The translations under genes were made by a program, and so were the position numbers. Positions 5,297 to 6,787 of a stretch of 6,787 nt of DNA are shown here, piece by piece. The DNA is from Actinomycetes bacterium (GTDB taxonomy: Bacteria; Actinomycetota; Actinomycetes; Actinomycetales; Micrococcaceae): positions 1 to 6,787 of the forward strand of contig JAFAAV010000012.1 in the NCBI GenBank assembly GCA_023426375.1, given 5' to 3'. Below the pieces are notes generated by a model, which made no database searches, was not told the DNA's origin, and saw only the letters and a list, made by a program, of their open reading frames with translations. How positions within the stretch are numbered: position 1 is the stretch's first letter; each line of letters opens with the position of its first letter.

Positions 5297-6787
5297 GTCC
5301 TCGATCACACGCACTGCGCCCTTGTCTGCGGACGTCACCATGGAGGCGTAGGCCCGCAGCGCCTTGGACACCTTGCGCTCGCGTGGCTTGGTGGGCTTCC
5401 ACGGTGCGGAGCCCTTGGCCTCACGACGGCGCGCGAGCTCGGCGTCGTCGACGTTCACGCGCAGTACGCGGTTCTCCACGTCGATCTCGATCTCGTCACC
5501 GTGCTCGATCAGCCCCACAGCGCCGCCAGCGGCGGCCTCCGGCGAGATGTGGCCGATGGACAGGCCCGAGGTGCCGCCCGAGAAGCGGCCGTCCGTGATG
5601 AGGGCGCACTTCTTACCCAGGCCCAAGCCCTTGAGGTAGCTGGTCGGGTACAGCATTTCCTGCATGCCCGGTCCGCCCTTGGGGCCCTCGTATGCGATCA
5701 CCACGATGTCCCCTTCCTTCACGTTCTTGGAGAGGATCTCGTGCACGGCCTCGTCCTGGGACTCGACCACGTAGGCGCTGCCCTTGAAGTGGAACAGCTC
5801 GGGGTCGATGCCGGCGGTCTTGATCACGGCGCCGTCCTCGGCGATGTTGCCGAACAGCACGCACAGGCCACCCTCGATGGTGTACGCGTTCTCGATGTCG
5901 CGGATACACCCCTCGGCGGCGTCCAGATCGTGGTCCTCGTACTCGTTGGCCTGCGAGAACGCCTGGGTGGTGCGCACACCACCGGGGGCTGCCAGGAAGA
6001 ATTCCTTGGCCTCATTGGAGGCCTTGCCGGAACGGATGTCCCACTCGTCCAGCCACTCGCCCATGGTCTGGGCGTGCACGGTGTGCACATCCTCGTCCAG
6101 CAGGCCGCCGCGGCGCAGCTCACCCAGGATGGCGGGGATACCACCGGCGCGGTGTACATGCTCGATGTGGAATTTAGTGGAGTTCGGCGCCACCTTGGCC
6201 AGGCACGGAACCTTGCGGGACAGTGCGTCGATGTCCGAGAGGTTGAAGTCCACCTCGGCCTCCTGGGCGGCGGCCAGGATGTGCAGCACGGTGTTGGTCG
6301 AGCCGCCCATGGCCACATCCAGGGCCATGGCATTGCTGAACGCGGCCTTGGTCGCGATGTTGCGGGGCAGCACGGACTCGTCGTCCTGCTCGTAGTAGCG
6401 CTTGGCGGACTCGACCACGCGGCGGCCGGCCTCGAGGAACAGGCGCTTACGGTTCACGTGGGTCGCCAGCGTGGTGCCGTTACCGGGCAGGGACAGACCC
6501 AGCGCCTCGGTCAGGCAGTTCATGGAGTTGGCGGTGAACATGCCGGAGCACGAACCGCACGTGGGGCACGCGTTCTCTTCGATCTGGGCCAGCTGGGCGT
6601 CCGTAACGGACTCGTCCACAGCCAAGGCCATGGCGTCCACCAGGTCCACGCGGTGCTCGACCACGCCTTCAACACCCTCACCGGATTCCATGGGGCCGCC
6701 GGAGACGAACACCACCGGGATGTTCAGGCGCAGCGCGGCCATGAGCATGCCCGGGGTGATCTTGTCGCAGTTGGAGATGCACACCAG
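5294..6787 (-). CDS. ilvD: Dihydroxy-acid dehydratase, long form, N-terminus outside window
   Basis: IlvD dehydrates 2,3-dihydroxyisovalerate and 2,3-dihydroxy-3-methylvalerate to the 2-oxo acids that become valine, leucine and isoleucine; it is a cytoplasmic iron-sulfur enzyme needing Mg2+. The visible 497 residues end in TAA at 5294-5296. About 115-120 N-terminal residues, with the first cluster cysteine, lie beyond the window; the GTG at 6782-6784 is an internal valine. The second and third cluster cysteines are present in CISNCDKITPG (visible residues 3-13; the CDK lysine is carbamylated in studied relatives) and CPTCGSCSGMFTANS (74-88). The C-terminal signature DGRFSGGTSGLSIGH (399-413), with the catalytic serine, is intact. 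EQDDESVLPR and KVAPNSTKFHIE place it in the E. coli-type long form (about 613-616 residues) rather than the ~560-residue type. A strong hairpin follows the gene, which therefore ends its transcription unit. Confidence 0.97.
   Translation of the reverse strand: MVCISNCDKITPGMLMAALRLNIPVVFVSGGPMESGEGVEGVVEHRVDLVDAMALAVDESVTDAQLAQIEENACPTCGSCSGMFTANSMNCLTEALGLSLPGNGTTLATHVNRKRLFLEAGRRVVESAKRYYEQDDESVLPRNIATKAAFSNAMALDVAMGGSTNTVLHILAAAQEAEVDFNLSDIDALSRKVPCLAKVAPNSTKFHIEHVHRAGGIPAILGELRRGGLLDEDVHTVHAQTMGEWLDEWDIRSGKASNEAKEFFLAAPGGVRTTQAFSQANEYEDHDLDAAEGCIRDIENAYTIEGGLCVLFGNIAEDGAVIKTAGIDPELFHFKGSAYVVESQDEAVHEILSKNVKEGDIVVIAYEGPKGGPGMQEMLYPTSYLKGLGLGKKCALITDGRFSGGTSGLSIGHISPEAAAGGAVGLIEHGDEIEIDVENRVLRVNVDDAELARRREAKGSAPWKPTKPRERKVSKALRAYASMVTSADKGAVRVIED

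Noticed and set aside
5364..6395. Several rightward open frames opposite ilvD
   Set aside because: They are short, overlap the well-supported ilvD frame completely, and show no domains or ribosome binding sites.

Overview
The window looks like core-metabolism DNA from a GC-rich actinobacterium. The signs are high GC in third codon positions, long GC-rich hairpin terminators and an E. coli-type (long-form) dihydroxy-acid dehydratase close to actinobacterial versions. Corynebacteriales and Micrococcales are both plausible; the sequence alone does not settle the family. I see no RNA gene, insertion sequence, phage gene, CRISPR array or toxin/defence gene, and no clear sign of recent transfer.

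Layout: a rightward partial gene for a YkvI-like multi-pass membrane protein (2-643) meets a block of four leftward genes. A near-perfect palindrome at 660-699 sits in the convergent gap and probably terminates transcription from both sides. The leftward block, in order of transcription, is: ilvD (5294-6787, 5' end outside the window); a strong hairpin terminator (5217-5252); an ansP-type amino acid permease (3465-5105) with its own promoter and a palindromic possible operator; ornithine cyclodeaminase (2378-3406), probably co-transcribed with the permease; a hairpin (2268-2305) and a CRP/GlxR-like palindrome (2328-2343); and an AGCS-family sodium:alanine symporter (750-2240).

Functionally this is an amino-acid uptake and conversion neighbourhood. 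The permease imports an amino acid, by family an asparagine-type substrate. The cyclodeaminase turns ornithine into proline plus ammonia. The symporter imports alanine or glycine with sodium. IlvD makes the 2-oxo acid precursors of valine, leucine and isoleucine and ends its own transcription unit. The main points of interest are regulatory: the hairpin and CRP-like site before the symporter, the palindrome over the permease promoter, and the pairing of an AnsP-like permease with an ornithine-specific enzyme. I found no previously undescribed system here.
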